A stretch of 64,000 nucleotides of DNA. It comes from Streptococcus ovis DSM 16829. GTDB lineage: Bacteria > Bacillota > Bacilli > Lactobacillales > Streptococcaceae. The first letter of the stretch is position 1. Each line of letters starts with the position of its first letter. Shown piece by piece: positions 21,216-31,810 of this stretch. Position numbers and translations under genes: made by a program. The notes under the pieces are model-generated. The model searched no databases. It saw nothing but the letters and a program-made list of their open reading frames with translations, and was not told where the DNA came from. The stretch spans positions 67,163-131,162 of the forward strand of contig NZ_KB904574.1 in NCBI RefSeq assembly GCF_000380125.1. Direction: 5' to 3'.

Positions 21216-21339
21216 ATTTGAGTTTTCTTGCCATAAAGGGCAATGTATAATAGACTTATCAAAAAATGAACAAAATCTTTTGAAAGTTGCATAGACCAAT
21301 TGATGAAGATTTTGCATCTTATTTATAGGAGGAGAAGAA

Positions 21340-23082
21340 ATGGATACACAATCTTCTTTGAAAGTTCGAGTTCAGAAACTCGGTACGTCTTTATCAAATA
21401 TGGTGATGCCTAATATTGGTGCCTTCATTGCATGGGGTGTTTTGACCTCGCTCTTTATTCCAACAGGATGGACGCCGAATGAACACCTTGGTGCTATGGT
21501 AGGCCCTGCTATCACATACTTATTGCCACTTTTGATTGGTTACACCGGAGGTCATATGGTTCACGGTCAACGTGGGGCAGTAGTAGGTGCTATTGCAACA
21601 TTTGGTGCTGTTGCCGGTGCTTCTGTACCAATGTTTATCGGTGCCATGATTATGGGTCCTCTCGGAGGGTGGTGCATTAAGAAATTTGATGAAGCTTTTC
21701 AGCATAAAATTCGTCCAGGTTTCGAAATGTTGGTCAACAACTTCTCAGCTGGTTTGATCGGCTTTGCTCTTGTCATCTTAGCTTACCTTGCAGTTGGTCC
21801 TGTTGTATCAACCTTGACAGATCTTCTTGGTACTGGTGTAGAAGCAATCGTGAATGCTAAACTCTTACCACTTGCCAATATCTTGGTTGAGCCTGCTAAA
21901 ATTCTTTTCTTGAATAACGCGATTAACCACGGTATCTTTACTCCACTTGGTACAGAACAAGTAGCTGCAACAGGTAAATCTATTCTTTACTTGATCGAAG
22001 CAAACCCTGGACCAGGTCTTGGTATCTTGTTAGCTTACGGTATTTTTGGTAAGGGGTCAGCTAAATCATCATCTTGGGGTGCAAGCATTATCCACTTCTT
22101 TGGTGGTATCCATGAAATCTACTTCCCATATGTCATGATGAAACCTCTTATGTTCCTTGCGGTTATTGCAGGTGGTGTATCTGGTACTTTTGTAAATCAA
22201 TTGCTCGGCGCAGGTCTTGCAAGTCCTGCCTCACCAGGTTCAATTATCGCGATTTTGTTGGCGACAGCAAAAGGTAGTCATGTGGCGGTTGTCGCTGGTA
22301 TATTTGTCGGTGCCTTGGTATCATTCTTGGTAGCGTCAGCAATTTTGAAAGCAGACAAATCTGAAGGCGATGATCTTGCTGAAGCGCAAGCAGCAACAAA
22401 AGCAGCAAAAGCACAGGCAAAAGGTCAAGCAGCCCCTGTTTCAGCAGAAATTTCAACAGACAATGTGAAACAAATTATCTTTGCTTGTGACGCGGGTATG
22501 GGTAGCTCAGCAATGGGTGCATCACTCTTGCGTGATAAAGTGAAAAAAGCTGGTTTGGATATTCCTGTAACCAACAAAGCTATTTCAAACTTGACAGATG
22601 AGCCAAACACTCTTATTGTGACTCAAGAAGAATTGGCAGCACGTGCAGCACAACGCACACCAAGCGCTGTTCATGTGGCAGTAGATAACTTCTTGACTTC
22701 ACCAAAATATGATGAAATTATTGCAAAATTGGCAGGTGATGCTTCCCCAAAGTTTGAAACAACTTCGGCAGAAGCAGTTGCTGAAGTTGACCTCAATCAG
22801 ATTGATGAAGTAGTCTTTGCTTACGGAAATGCACAAGGTTCTGCAACCATGGGCCAAGAGACCCTTCGTGCAATTTTCAAAAATAAAGGCATTCACATTC
22901 CAGTTGCAACAGTGCCTTACGCAACGCTCGGTGAGCACAATGCGAAAAATATTCTTGTCGTTACAACGATTGAACAACAGGCTGATGTGCAAGCAGCAGC
23001 TCCAAATGCTCAACTTTTAGTCGTAGACAGTGTGGTGACGACACCAGAATATGATAAAATTGTGGCAAGAATGCACAAATAA
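21340..23082 (+). CDS. mtlA: PTS mannitol transporter subunit IICB
   Basis: A 580-residue mannitol permease. The IIC membrane domain spans about residues 15-340 (MPNIGAFIAWGVLT, NNAINHGIFTPLG, GGIHEIYFPYVMMKP). An Ala/Lys-rich linker follows, then a IIB domain with phosphorylatable Cys383 in FACDAGMGSSAMG. A second IIB-like repeat follows with FAYGNAQGSATMG, in which Tyr495 replaces the Cys. It imports mannitol as mannitol 1-phosphate using phosphate from HPr via MtlF. First gene of mtlA-mtlR-mtlF-mtlD, with an AGGAGGAG ribosome site. Confidence 0.95.
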   Translation: MDTQSSLKVRVQKLGTSLSNMVMPNIGAFIAWGVLTSLFIPTGWTPNEHLGAMVGPAITYLLPLLIGYTGGHMVHGQRGAVVGAIATFGAVAGASVPMFIGAMIMGPLGGWCIKKFDEAFQHKIRPGFEMLVNNFSAGLIGFALVILAYLAVGPVVSTLTDLLGTGVEAIVNAKLLPLANILVEPAKILFLNNAINHGIFTPLGTEQVAATGKSILYLIEANPGPGLGILLAYGIFGKGSAKSSSWGASIIHFFGGIHEIYFPYVMMKPLMFLAVIAGGVSGTFVNQLLGAGLASPASPGSIIAILLATAKGSHVAVVAGIFVGALVSFLVASAILKADKSEGDDLAEAQAATKAAKAQAKGQAAPVSAEISTDNVKQIIFACDAGMGSSAMGASLLRDKVKKAGLDIPVTNKAISNLTDEPNTLIVTQEELAARAAQRTPSAVHVAVDNFLTSPKYDEIIAKLAGDASPKFETTSAEAVAEVDLNQIDEVVFAYGNAQGSATMGQETLRAIFKNKGIHIPVATVPYATLGEHNAKNILVVTTIEQQADVQAAAPNAQLLVVDSVVTTPEYDKIVARMHK

Positions 23083-23107
23083 ATTTAAAGTAGTATAATG
23101 TAACTAT

Positions 23108-25060
23108 ATGCTATTAACAAAACGTGAAGAACAACTAGTGAAAGCTTTCCTCCAAGTAGGGAAGCTTTCATTGAAAGAAATGGCAGACATTTTGCAGGTC
23201 TCTTCCCGCACAGTCTATCGAACCTTGTCAGATTTGACCATGACCTTAGCTGGACAGGATATACAAATCATCAAGGATGGGAAGAAGTATTATCTGGCAG
23301 GAGATGTTAGCCGTTTATCAGAAACTCAAGTGACAGCAGAACATTCTGCCAGCGAACGCTTGATACGAATCACTTATCACCTTTTAACCAGTCGGGAACC
23401 GGTCATCAATGAAGAACTTCAGGAGCTTTTCTGGGTATCTAATGTGACGGTAATTCAAGATATTTCGGAGATTGAAAAACGGCTACAGGAATTTGATTTA
23501 GAAATTCAAAGGAAGAGGGGCTATCAAATTCAAGGGTATTCGGCTCAAAAACGTCGTTTTTTAGCGATTCTACTCAGTAATGCTATTTCGATACAGGATT
23601 TCTGGCAAGACCAATATGAAGCATTTCCTGTCTTGAAAAAAGAGACCATTCAAATAGCTCGTTTGATTTTTGAAAACTATCAAACAGTTTTGGGAGAAGT
23701 CGATCCTAAATTGCGGGAATTCTTGGTTATTTTGCTGGGCTTAGCAGATAATCAAGAAGAGCTTGCTTCAGCAGTCAATGTGTCTAAGGAAGCATTGGAT
23801 TTTTCGCAAAAAGTGTTTGCAGATTTGGCCAAAGCAACGAAAAGATTTTATAATTTGCAAGAGATTATTTACTTTGCTAATATCTTAGACGAGGTCATTA
23901 TTAAGCGACAAGAGGTCCCTCTTTTTCGTGAGAAATTTGATAGTGAATTTTACTATGGAATTTCTCAACTAGTGGATGCCGTTTCGCGTTTTACAAAAAT
24001 TGATTTTTTTAAGGACAAACTCCTATTTCGATTGCTCTTTAACCATGTGCGGTTGAGTTTGGCGGTTCCTATTCTCTTTCCAGAGCGAGCAACCACAAAT
24101 GTAGCCTATCTGGCTGCCCAGCAGAATCAATTTTTGTATAGTATTGTCAGCTTGGTGATGCGGGATATTTTCCCGACCTTTATTCAAAACGAATTTGAGT
24201 ATGAGCTGGTGACCTTGCACTTTGCTTCTAGTCTGAGAAGAAGTCCAGATATCTACCCGATTCGTCTCCTGTTGGTCACAGACGAACGTCCGCTGACCAT
24301 CAGTGTGTTGATGTCAAAAATCAAGAATATTGCCCCCTTTGTCGAATGGATTGATATCAAGAGTACGACGGATTTACCTTATATTGACCTTAGTCAATAT
24401 GATTACTGGTTGAGTACGAAGCCGATTCCAGGACGTGATATCGAGTTGATTTCCACATTTCCAAATACACAGGAGATTCTGTCCTTGCAGGAAACCTTGC
24501 AGCGGATTCAGGAGCATCGAACTATTTCAGAGCGAAAAGAATTGGTACCGCAACAATCTTATGATTTGCAGAAGTATCTGGAAGCCTCTAGTCAACTTTT
24601 GCGGAACTTTACTCTTTTTACTCTAGAGAATCCTAGAGAGTTTGAGGAAAGTGTGACACAAATTGTGAGAAGGTTAGACTTTGTGACAGATGGAGATTAT
24701 CTGGCTCATAAACTTTTATCCCGTTTTGAATTAAGTCCTCTAGCCATTCCTAATACTAATTTAGCTTTGATTCACACCCAGTCCAGTACGGTGACAGAAA
24801 GTCATTTTCTAGTGGTCGAATTAACCCAATCTGTTTCTGCTGTTTCGATGAATCATCAGCATGAAGAGGTGCAGCGTGTCTTAGTGATGCTGACGAAGTT
24901 AGGTGAAAAAGAGGAAATCCGAGACCTGATGACAGCCATTAGCCAATCCATTATCGAAAATAATCTCTATACGGAAATTTACCGAACAGGTAACCAAGAG
25001 ATTATCTATCATCTACTCAATACCATATTTACCGAAAAAATTAAGAAATTGGAGAATTAA
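23108..25060 (+). CDS. mtlR: PRD-containing mannitol operon activator
   Basis: A 650-residue BglG/MtlR-type activator: N-terminal HTH (about 1-60, [20 protein letters not shown]), a second HTH (about 90-150), two PTS regulation domains (about 170-390), a IIB-like domain and a C-terminal IIA-like domain (about 500-645). Phosphorylation by PTS proteins sets its activity. The ATG follows mtlA by 26 bases without a clear ribosome site; a TATAAT at 23094-23099 lies 8 bases upstream, so an additional leaderless transcript is possible. Confidence 0.93.
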   Translation: MLLTKREEQLVKAFLQVGKLSLKEMADILQVSSRTVYRTLSDLTMTLAGQDIQIIKDGKKYYLAGDVSRLSETQVTAEHSASERLIRITYHLLTSREPVINEELQELFWVSNVTVIQDISEIEKRLQEFDLEIQRKRGYQIQGYSAQKRRFLAILLSNAISIQDFWQDQYEAFPVLKKETIQIARLIFENYQTVLGEVDPKLREFLVILLGLADNQEELASAVNVSKEALDFSQKVFADLAKATKRFYNLQEIIYFANILDEVIIKRQEVPLFREKFDSEFYYGISQLVDAVSRFTKIDFFKDKLLFRLLFNHVRLSLAVPILFPERATTNVAYLAAQQNQFLYSIVSLVMRDIFPTFIQNEFEYELVTLHFASSLRRSPDIYPIRLLLVTDERPLTISVLMSKIKNIAPFVEWIDIKSTTDLPYIDLSQYDYWLSTKPIPGRDIELISTFPNTQEILSLQETLQRIQEHRTISERKELVPQQSYDLQKYLEASSQLLRNFTLFTLENPREFEESVTQIVRRLDFVTDGDYLAHKLLSRFELSPLAIPNTNLALIHTQSSTVTESHFLVVELTQSVSAVSMNHQHEEVQRVLVMLTKLGEKEEIRDLMTAISQSIIENNLYTEIYRTGNQEIIYHLLNTIFTEKIKKLEN

Positions 25061-25061
25061 G

Positions 25062-25499
25062 ATGGAATTTCAAAAAGAACTAATCAAATTGAACCAGACC
25101 TTTGCGACAAAGGAAGAAGCAATTCGTTATTGTGGGCGTCAATTATTTGAAGCAGGTCATGTGAATGAAGCTTATATCGAAGCGATGATCCAACGTAATG
25201 AAGAATTATCTGTCTACATGGGCAACTTTATTGCCATTCCACACGGTACAGATGAGGCAAAGACAGAAGTGCTTTCATCAGGGATTACCATTGTCCAAGT
25301 GCCAGCTGGTGTGGATTTCGGAACAGAGGACAATCCAAAAGTGGCGACAGTGCTCTTTGGGATTGCAGGACTTGGTGATGAGCATTTGGAAATCATCCAA
25401 AAAATCTCTATCTTCTGTGCAGATGTAGATAATGTTGTGAAATTAGCAGATGCGCAATCTGTTGATGAAGTGGTGGCCTTGCTCAATAGTGTAGACTAA
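25062..25499 (+). CDS. mtlF: PTS mannitol transporter subunit IIA
   Basis: A 145-residue IIA protein of the mannitol/fructose family. The phosphorylated His lies in [12 protein letters not shown] (about residue 62). It passes phosphate from HPr to the IIB domain of MtlA. Its ATG is 1 base after the mtlR stop, with GGAGAATTAAG as ribosome site, indicating coupled translation. Confidence 0.96.
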   Translation: MEFQKELIKLNQTFATKEEAIRYCGRQLFEAGHVNEAYIEAMIQRNEELSVYMGNFIAIPHGTDEAKTEVLSSGITIVQVPAGVDFGTEDNPKVATVLFGIAGLGDEHLEIIQKISIFCADVDNVVKLADAQSVDEVVALLNSVD

Positions 25500-25527
25500 T
25501 TTCGAGTGGAAAGGGAGAGAAAATCAG

Positions 25528-26673
25528 ATGAAAAAAGCAGTTCATTTTGGTGCTGGTAATATCGGACGTGGATTTATCGGTGAAATTTTATTTGAAAATG
25601 GTTTTGAGATTGCCTTTGTGGATGTCAATGAGAAAATTATTGATGCTTTAAACGAGCGTGGTTCATATGAAATTGAAATCGCAGAGGAAGGTCAACGCCA
25701 TATCGCTGTATCAGGTGTTCGCGGCATTAACAACGCCAAGAATCCCGATGATGTTGTTGCAGCGATTGCGGAAGCAGATATGGTGACGACAGCCATTGGA
25801 CCAACTATCTTGCCTTTTATCGCTAGTTTAGTAGCACAAGGGATTGAAGCTCGTCAGGCAGTAGGTAACACGACACCACTAGATGTCTTAGCCTGTGAAA
25901 ACATGATTGGCGGTTCAGAATTCCTCTATGAAGAAGTAAAAAAACACTTGTCAGAAGCTGGCTTGGCTTTTGCTGAAGAATATATTGGCTTCCCAAATGC
26001 AGCAGTAGACCGTATCGTGCCTGCTCAAAGTCATGAAGATCCACTCTTTGTAGTGGTTGAACCATTCAACGAGTGGGTGGTAGAAACCAGTCGTATGAAA
26101 AACTCTGCATTAAAATTGGACAAGGTACACTATGAAACAGACCTTGAGCCTTTCATCGAGCGGAAACTCTTTTCTGTTAACTCAGGACACGCGACATCAG
26201 CCTATACAGGTGCTTACTACGGAGCGAAGACTATCTTGGAAGCTTTGCAAAATGTTACTGTTAAAAATAACGTTGAAGCTGTTTTGGCTGAGATTCGTAG
26301 CCTCTTGATAGCTAAGTGGGGCTTTGACGAAGCGGCTTTGGTGGACTATCACAAGGTCATTATCAGCCGTTTTGAAAATCCATTTATCGTGGACGAAGTG
26401 ACACGTGTCGCTCGTACTCCAATCCGTAAATTAGGTTTTGATGAGCGTTTCATTCGTCCAATTCGTGAGTTGAAAGAACGTGGTTTATCTTACCAATACC
26501 TTCTTCAAACAGTAGCCTATGTCTTTGCCTATCAAGACGAAACTGATGAACAGTCAGTGCAACTCCAAGCCCTTCTAGCTGAAAAACCATTATCAGAGGT
26601 TGTCAAAGAAGTGACAGGTCTAACAGACCAAGAACTGATTGCTGAAATCGTGGATGCAGTGGAAGCGAATTAG
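25528..26673 (+). CDS. mtlD: Mannitol-1-phosphate 5-dehydrogenase
   Basis: A 381-residue long-chain polyol dehydrogenase that oxidises mannitol 1-phosphate to fructose 6-phosphate with NAD. N-terminal NAD motif [16 protein letters not shown] at residues 5-20; the active-site region [16 protein letters not shown] is near residue 212. It ends the mannitol operon before two tandem terminators. Confidence 0.96.
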   Translation: MKKAVHFGAGNIGRGFIGEILFENGFEIAFVDVNEKIIDALNERGSYEIEIAEEGQRHIAVSGVRGINNAKNPDDVVAAIAEADMVTTAIGPTILPFIASLVAQGIEARQAVGNTTPLDVLACENMIGGSEFLYEEVKKHLSEAGLAFAEEYIGFPNAAVDRIVPAQSHEDPLFVVVEPFNEWVVETSRMKNSALKLDKVHYETDLEPFIERKLFSVNSGHATSAYTGAYYGAKTILEALQNVTVKNNVEAVLAEIRSLLIAKWGFDEAALVDYHKVIISRFENPFIVDEVTRVARTPIRKLGFDERFIRPIRELKERGLSYQYLLQTVAYVFAYQDETDEQSVQLQALLAEKPLSEVVKEVTGLTDQELIAEIVDAVEAN

Positions 26674-26676
26674 AAT

Positions 26677-26710
26677 GAAAAACCAATGTCTGAAAGATGT
26701 TGGTTTTTTG
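26677..26710 (+). terminator. Terminator of the mtl operon
   Basis: AAAAACCAATGTC pairs with GATGTTGGTTTTT (two wobble pairs), followed by a T-tract. Confidence 0.85.
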
Positions 26711-26750
26711 CTTGCTGAAGACTTAGAAAAATACCCTAAATAGAACAGAG

Positions 26751-26786
26751 AAAAGCCGAGCACAAAGTCGGCTTTTTTGGTATAAT
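26751..26786 (+). terminator. Second terminator fused to the lepA -10 element
   Basis: AAAAGCCGA / TCGGCTTTT stem with a T-run (26751-26778), directly followed by TATAAT at 26781-26786, which probably serves lepA. Confidence 0.75.
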
Positions 26787-26823
26787 GAAGGGTAAGAAAA
26801 TTTGAATGTATAGGATTTCTGAA

Positions 26824-28656
26824 ATGAAGATTGAAGATTTGAAAAAACGCCAAGAGAAGATTCGGAACTTCTCTATTATTGCCCATATTGACCATGGGAA
26901 GTCGACCTTGGCTGACCGTATTTTGGAGCAGACAGAGACGGTATCGAGTCGTGAAATGCAGGCGCAGCTATTAGATAGCATGGATTTGGAGCGTGAGCGT
27001 GGGATTACGATTAAGCTCAATGCTGTGCAGTTGAATTACAAGGCTAAAGATGGAGAAACCTACATTTTCCACTTGATTGACACACCGGGACATGTGGACT
27101 TCACCTATGAAGTATCGCGTTCTTTGGCAGCCTGTGAGGGAGCTATCTTGGTTGTGGATGCTGCGCAGGGGATTGAAGCACAGACGCTAGCTAATGTTTA
27201 CCTAGCTTTGGATGCAGACCTTGAAATCCTGCCTGTCATCAACAAGATTGACCTTCCTGCTGCCGATCCAGAACGGGTTCGTCAGGAGATTGAGGATGTG
27301 ATTGGTCTAGATGCTTCAGAGGCTGTCTTGGCTTCTGCAAAAGCAGGTATTGGTATTGAAGACATTTTGGAGCAGATTGTGGAGTTAGTACCAGCTCCGA
27401 CTGGAGATGTAGAAGCGCCACTTCAAGCTCTTGTTTTTGACTCTGTTTACGATGCTTATCGTGGGGTTATCCTGCAGGTGCGAATTGTCAATGGAATGGT
27501 AAAGCCAGGCGATAAGATCCAGATGATGAGCAATGGCAAGACCTTTGATGTCACAGAAGTTGGGATTTTCACTCCAAAGGCAGTGGGGCGTGATGTGCTT
27601 GCGACCGGAGATGTTGGCTATATCGCGGCTTCCATCAAGACAGTTGCAGATACTCGTGTAGGGGATACCATTACATTAGCTGATAATCCTGCATCTGAGC
27701 CGCTATCAGGCTACAAGCAGATGAATCCGATGGTCTTTGCGGGTCTATATCCAATCGAGTCCAACAAATACAATGACCTTCGTGAAGCCTTGGAGAAATT
27801 GCAACTCAATGATGCCAGCTTGCAGTTTGAACCTGAAACGTCACAAGCTTTGGGCTTTGGTTTCCGTTGTGGTTTCTTAGGATTGCTCCACATGGATGTT
27901 ATCCAGGAGCGGTTGGAACGCGAGTTTAACATTGACCTCATCATGACGGCACCGTCCGTAGTCTACCATGTCCATACGACAGATGGGGAAATGCTGGAAG
28001 TGTCCAACCCATCAGAATTCCCAGATCCAACGCGCGTGGATACGATTGAAGAGCCGTATGTGAAGGCGCAAATCATTGTGCCACAAGATTACGTAGGTGC
28101 TGTGATGGAATTGTCCCAGCGCAAGCGGGGTGACTTTGTCACTATGGACTACATCGATGATAATCGGGTCAACGTCATCTACCAAATTCCACTAGCAGAG
28201 ATTGTCTTTGATTTCTTTGATAAGTTGAAATCTTCTACTCGTGGTTATGCCAGCTTTGACTATGAGATTTCAGAATACCGTAAGTCTAAACTGGTGAAAA
28301 TGGATATTCTCCTCAATGGAGATAAAGTGGATGCGCTCAGCTTTATTGTTCACAAAGACTTCGCCTACGAACGTGGAAAACTCATTGTTGAAAAATTAAA
28401 GAAAATCATCCCACGTCAGCAGTTTGAAGTGCCAATCCAAGCCGCTATCGGTCAGAAAATCGTGGCTCGTAGTGACATCAAGGCCCTTCGGAAGAATGTC
28501 CTTGCCAAATGTTATGGTGGTGACGTTTCTCGGAAGCGCAAGCTCCTTGAAAAACAAAAGGCTGGTAAGAAACGGATGAAAGCCATCGGTAGCGTAGAAG
28601 TGCCTCAAGAAGCCTTCTTGAGTGTCTTGTCCATGGATGAAGATGAGAAGAAATAA
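26824..28656 (+). CDS. lepA: Elongation factor 4 (LepA back-translocase)
   Basis: A 610-residue translational GTPase. G1 [10 protein letters not shown] (about 19-28), G2 ERGITIK, G3 DTPGHVDF, G4 NKID are all intact. The C-terminal LepA-specific domain ([18 protein letters not shown]) completes the family length. Start at ATG 26824 ([10 protein letters not shown]), matching other streptococcal LepA; an in-frame ATG 18 bases earlier lacks a good ribosome site. Confidence 0.95.
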   Translation: MKIEDLKKRQEKIRNFSIIAHIDHGKSTLADRILEQTETVSSREMQAQLLDSMDLERERGITIKLNAVQLNYKAKDGETYIFHLIDTPGHVDFTYEVSRSLAACEGAILVVDAAQGIEAQTLANVYLALDADLEILPVINKIDLPAADPERVRQEIEDVIGLDASEAVLASAKAGIGIEDILEQIVELVPAPTGDVEAPLQALVFDSVYDAYRGVILQVRIVNGMVKPGDKIQMMSNGKTFDVTEVGIFTPKAVGRDVLATGDVGYIAASIKTVADTRVGDTITLADNPASEPLSGYKQMNPMVFAGLYPIESNKYNDLREALEKLQLNDASLQFEPETSQALGFGFRCGFLGLLHMDVIQERLEREFNIDLIMTAPSVVYHVHTTDGEMLEVSNPSEFPDPTRVDTIEEPYVKAQIIVPQDYVGAVMELSQRKRGDFVTMDYIDDNRVNVIYQIPLAEIVFDFFDKLKSSTRGYASFDYEISEYRKSKLVKMDILLNGDKVDALSFIVHKDFAYERGKLIVEKLKKIIPRQQFEVPIQAAIGQKIVARSDIKALRKNVLAKCYGGDVSRKRKLLEKQKAGKKRMKAIGSVEVPQEAFLSVLSMDEDEKK

Positions 28657-28728
28657 GCTAGGTTATTCTAATGCTGGAGTAAAAATCCTAGTCTTATACC
28701 AAATCATTCGTAAAGAAATGAGAAAATA

Positions 28729-28962
28729 ATGTCAGTGAAGCCGAAAAAAATCAAAGAAATACGTCAGCAGGAAGAGCCGGCAAAAAAAGAAGATGAGAAA
28801 CCATTCCAATTATCAACGGCTATGGGAATTTTCTTTATCCTTCTCTATGCTTTTGGTATCTATACGAACCTAATGTCAGGCAATTATTTTATGGCAGTTG
28901 TCTGGACAGTCCTTGTTGGGGTTAATCTCTTTTTCATCATTCGTAATCGAAGGATGAAATGA
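28729..28962 (+). CDS. Small membrane protein, hypothetical
   Basis: A 77-residue protein with a Lys/Glu-rich N-terminal tail (residues 1-25) and two predicted transmembrane helices (about 28-46 and 51-70), ending in a basic RNRRMK tail. The ribosome site is weak. A strong terminator follows. I do not recognise a functional family. Confidence 0.65.
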   Translation: MSVKPKKIKEIRQQEEPAKKEDEKPFQLSTAMGIFFILLYAFGIYTNLMSGNYFMAVVWTVLVGVNLFFIIRNRRMK

Positions 28963-28967
28963 AAAGA

Positions 28968-28995
28968 CAAACTCGTGTAAAGCACGAGTTTTTTT
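28968..28995 (+). terminator. Terminator after the small membrane protein
   Basis: AAACTCGTG / CACGAGTTT with a TAAAG loop and seven Ts. Confidence 0.9.
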
Positions 28996-29094
28996 GCTGG
29001 AAAATAGAGTCGCTAAGATCTAGTTTGTTTTTGATTATCCATATAATCTGTGCTAGAATGAAAAAAGACAAAATGATAGTGAGATGGAATGTGT

Positions 29095-29580
29095 ATGGAC
29101 ATAGAACAATACCGCCAATTGGCTTTACAAAAGCAGAAGGAACATCGGATTTTCTTGGCGAGACTGAAAAAGAAAGCACCAAAAAATCTGGATAAGATCG
29201 TGCAGGAAATCCATACGGAGGTATTTAATGAAATTGATTGCTTAGAATGTGCCAATTGTTGCAAAACGTTGGGACCAGACTTTACCGAAGCAGATATTAC
29301 TCGGATTGCCAAGCATTTTCGAATGAAATTGCCTGCCTTTGAAGAAATGTATTTGCAGGTAGATGAAGATGGTGATAAGGTTTTCAAATCGATGCCTTGC
29401 CCTTTTTTAGGACCAGATAATCTTTGTGATATTTATGACGTTCGTCCAAAAGCTTGCGCAGCCTTTCCGCATACGGATCGGAAGAAAATCTATCAAATCA
29501 ATCACTTAACCATCAAAAACACCCTCTTTTGCCCAGCAGCCTATCTTTTTGTCGAAAAACTGAAAGAAAGAATAAAGTAA
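29095..29580 (+). CDS. YkgJ-family cysteine cluster protein
   Basis: A 161-residue protein with the YkgJ metal-binding pattern. The first Cys group is CLECANCC (about 47-54). A second group includes CPFLGPDNLCDIYDVRPKAC (about 101-120), and a late Cys occurs in LFCPAAYL. The family is thought to bind zinc or an iron-sulfur cluster; its role is unknown. ATG 29095 was preferred over ATG 29089 because of GAGATGGA spacing. It is followed 11 bases later by a tiny membrane protein gene. Confidence 0.78.
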   Translation: MDIEQYRQLALQKQKEHRIFLARLKKKAPKNLDKIVQEIHTEVFNEIDCLECANCCKTLGPDFTEADITRIAKHFRMKLPAFEEMYLQVDEDGDKVFKSMPCPFLGPDNLCDIYDVRPKACAAFPHTDRKKIYQINHLTIKNTLFCPAAYLFVEKLKERIK

Positions 29581-29591
29581 AAGGATATCTT

Positions 29592-29702
29592 ATGAAAAAA
29601 TTATTGATAGCCATTCTCTCTGTTGCAATTGTAATGCTGGCCATCTTTCATTTATTTCCTCAAGTGGAAGAGACCGTTCATCAATTGTTGGGATGGTACT
29701 AA
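29592..29702 (+). CDS. Small single-pass membrane protein (36 residues)
   Basis: ATG 29592 with an AAAGGA site 8 bases upstream opens a 36-codon frame: KK, a hydrophobic helix (about residues 4-22), then an acidic/amphipathic tail ending HQLLGWY. It follows the YkgJ gene by 11 bases and is followed by a terminator, so it is probably translated as part of that unit. Function unknown. Confidence 0.55.
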   Translation: MKKLLIAILSVAIVMLAIFHLFPQVEETVHQLLGWY

Positions 29703-29744
29703 CGAATGTCGAATAAAGACTGAGTATAAAACAGTCAAATTTTA

Positions 29745-29777
29745 CAAACCTCTGGATTTTACTATTCAGAGGTTTTT
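29745..29777 (+). terminator. Terminator after the 36-residue gene
   Basis: AAACCTCTG / CAGAGGTTTTT stem with a 12-nt loop. Confidence 0.8.
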
Positions 29778-29817
29778 GATTATGGTACTTCACTTTTTGT
29801 TTGAATCGGAGCTGGAT

Positions 29818-29846
29818 TTTACATTTTCGTCAAAAAGGTCTATAAT
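29818..29846 (+). promoter_or_regulatory. Promoter of the YeiH-family gene
   Basis: TTTACA (29818-29823), 17-bp spacer, TATAAT (29841-29846). Confidence 0.75.
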
Positions 29847-29870
29847 GGTCACTAGAAAAAGGAGGCATTT

Positions 29871-30896
29871 ATGTCGAACATACAAAGAAAAATTCCGGGA
29901 ATACTTGTTTGTTTATTGATAGCCCTGCCAGCATGGTTTTTAGGGCAATGGGTTCCGTTAATCGGTGCTCCGGTCTTTGCCATCTTCATTGGAATGTTGG
30001 CAGGACGATTTTATCAGAATGGTGAACAAACAAATGCAGGGATTGCCTTTACTTCTAAATACATTTTACAAGCTGCAGTTGTGTTGCTAGGATTTGGTTT
30101 AAATTTATCACAGGTTATGTCGGTAGGGATTCGTTCTCTCCCTATTATCATTAGTACAATTGCGACGTCCTTACTTGTGGCCTATGAATTGCAAAAGTGG
30201 CTAAAATTAGATGTGAATACCGCCACATTGGTAGGGGTTGGCTCCTCTATCTGTGGAGGCTCTGCTATTGCTGCAACAGCTCCTGTCATTGAAGCTAAAG
30301 ATGACGAAGTTGCTAAAGCCATCTCTGTTATTTTTCTGTTTAACATTTTGGCTGCACTCATTTTCCCAACCTTAGGCGATTTGATAGGCCTTTCTAATCA
30401 TGGTTTTGCCTTGTTCGCTGGAACAGCTGTTAATGACACATCATCAGTCACTGCAACAGCGACAGCCTGGGATGCAATTCACCACAGCAATACCCTTGAC
30501 GGAGCAACCATTGTCAAATTAACCCGAACGTTAGCAATCATTCCGATTACTTTAGGCCTGTCTCTGTATAGAAGTTACCATTCTTCTAAGCATGGTGGCA
30601 TTACCCAATCAACCTTTAGTTTAAAACGAGCTTTTCCAATGTTTTTGCTGTACTTTATGTTGGCCTCTGTTTTAACGACGGTAGCAAGTGCATTGCACGT
30701 AGATGTTGCGATTTTTAGTCAATTGAAGGTTCTCTCAAAATTCTTTATTGTGATGGCGATGGGAGCAATTGGTCTTAATACAGATATTGTCAAATTGGTC
30801 AAAACAGGTGGCCAAGCCATTGGCGTTGGAGCAGCATGCTGGATTGCCATTACCTGTGTCAGTCTTGCCATGCAAGCCTTGTTGGGCACTTGGTAA
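29871..30896 (+). CDS. YeiH/UPF0324-family putative sulfate exporter
   Basis: A 341-residue integral membrane protein with about 9-10 predicted helices. Family landmarks include the glycine-rich [25 protein letters not shown] (about residues 121-145) and [13 protein letters not shown] (about 183-195). UPF0324 members are annotated as putative sulfate exporters, but transport has rarely been shown. AAAAGGAGG ribosome site. Monocistronic from its own promoter. Confidence 0.85.
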   Translation: MSNIQRKIPGILVCLLIALPAWFLGQWVPLIGAPVFAIFIGMLAGRFYQNGEQTNAGIAFTSKYILQAAVVLLGFGLNLSQVMSVGIRSLPIIISTIATSLLVAYELQKWLKLDVNTATLVGVGSSICGGSAIAATAPVIEAKDDEVAKAISVIFLFNILAALIFPTLGDLIGLSNHGFALFAGTAVNDTSSVTATATAWDAIHHSNTLDGATIVKLTRTLAIIPITLGLSLYRSYHSSKHGGITQSTFSLKRAFPMFLLYFMLASVLTTVASALHVDVAIFSQLKVLSKFFIVMAMGAIGLNTDIVKLVKTGGQAIGVGAACWIAITCVSLAMQALLGTW

Positions 30897-31015
30897 GACA
30901 GCCAAATGAGCCATCAAGCATGACAATTAGTACATTTGTACATAGAATCAAGGATACAACAAGAGGTAGTGGATTAGAGGCAGTTAATTTTGAAACAACT
31001 ACTTGCTTGATATTA

Positions 31016-31024
31016 TGATATAAT
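31016..31024 (+). promoter_or_regulatory. Extended -10 promoter of the HAD phosphatase gene
   Basis: TGATATAAT, 56 bases before the ATG at 31080; weak -35. Confidence 0.5.
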
Positions 31025-31079
31025 GAGAGGGATTTAAAACTAGTTGTTAGCACCTAACTTCAGAAAGGAAAACCTCACA

Positions 31080-31772
31080 ATGTCCTACAAATTCCTACTA
31101 TTCGACCTTGACCACACGTTACTTGATTTTGCCTTGGCAGAAGATGTGGCTTTGGAACTGTTATTAAAAGAAGCTGGTGTGACAGCTATTCAAGCCTATA
31201 AAGATTACTATGTGCCGATGAATAAGGCCATGTGGGAGGATTTGACGGCTGGGAAAATCAGTAAACCAGAGCTCATTCGTACACGTTTTTCACGCTTATT
31301 TGCCCACTTCGACCAAGAGGTGGACGGAGCAGCTTTTGCGGAGCGTTACCAACATCATCTTAGTCAGCAGGGGCAGTTTTTTGATGGCGTTCCAAACTTT
31401 TTAGAAACTTTAACACAGAAGGGGTATCGTATTTTTGGAGCGACTAATGGAGTGACTTTTATCCAGAAGGGTCGTTTGGCGCAATCAGGGCTGTCTCCTT
31501 ACTTTGAGCAGGTCTTTATCTCAGACGAAGTCGGCCTCCACAAACCACAAAAGGAATTTTACGATTATATTGCGCGTGCAGTGGAGGGGTTTGACCATAG
31601 CAGAGCTCTTATGATTGGGGATAGTTTGACGGCTGATATTCAAGGTGGCATCAATGCGGGGATTGATACAGTGTGGTATAATCCCGCTGGTATAAAAAAT
31701 GGATCAGTCATTCAACCGACCTATACGATTATGGATTATAGTGGTTTTCTTAAGATACTTGAAAAATGCTAA
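31080..31772 (+). CDS. HAD-superfamily nucleotidase (YjjG type)
   Basis: A 230-residue HAD hydrolase. Motif [11 protein letters not shown] (residues about 7-16) carries the nucleophile Asp, motif II is GATNG, the Lys of motif III is in GLHKPQKEF and motif IV is [13 protein letters not shown]. Similar proteins (YjjG) dephosphorylate nucleotides, including non-canonical pyrimidine nucleotides. Start at ATG 31080 with AAAGGAAA. A hairpin terminator begins at its last codons and leads into uvrC. Confidence 0.85.
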   Translation: MSYKFLLFDLDHTLLDFALAEDVALELLLKEAGVTAIQAYKDYYVPMNKAMWEDLTAGKISKPELIRTRFSRLFAHFDQEVDGAAFAERYQHHLSQQGQFFDGVPNFLETLTQKGYRIFGATNGVTFIQKGRLAQSGLSPYFEQVFISDEVGLHKPQKEFYDYIARAVEGFDHSRALMIGDSLTADIQGGINAGIDTVWYNPAGIKNGSVIQPTYTIMDYSGFLKILEKC

Positions 31773-31797
31773 AAGCAAGATTTTCTTGCTTTTTCTG
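31771..31797 (+). terminator. Terminator between the HAD gene and uvrC
   Basis: AAAAGCAAGA / TCTTGCTTTT stem with T-tract, overlapping the HAD stop codon. Confidence 0.8.
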
Positions 31798-31798
31798 T

Positions 31799-31804
31799 TA
31801 TAAT
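31799..31804 (+). promoter_or_regulatory. -10 element directly upstream of uvrC
   Basis: TATAAT ends 6 bases before the uvrC ATG, so transcription would start at or next to the start codon. Confidence 0.5.
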
Positions 31805-31810
31805 AAACCT

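Noticed and set aside
22244-22456. Leu-rich minus-strand frame inside mtlA
   Set aside because: It is the antisense of the Ala/Lys-rich linker of MtlA and has no ribosome site or homology.
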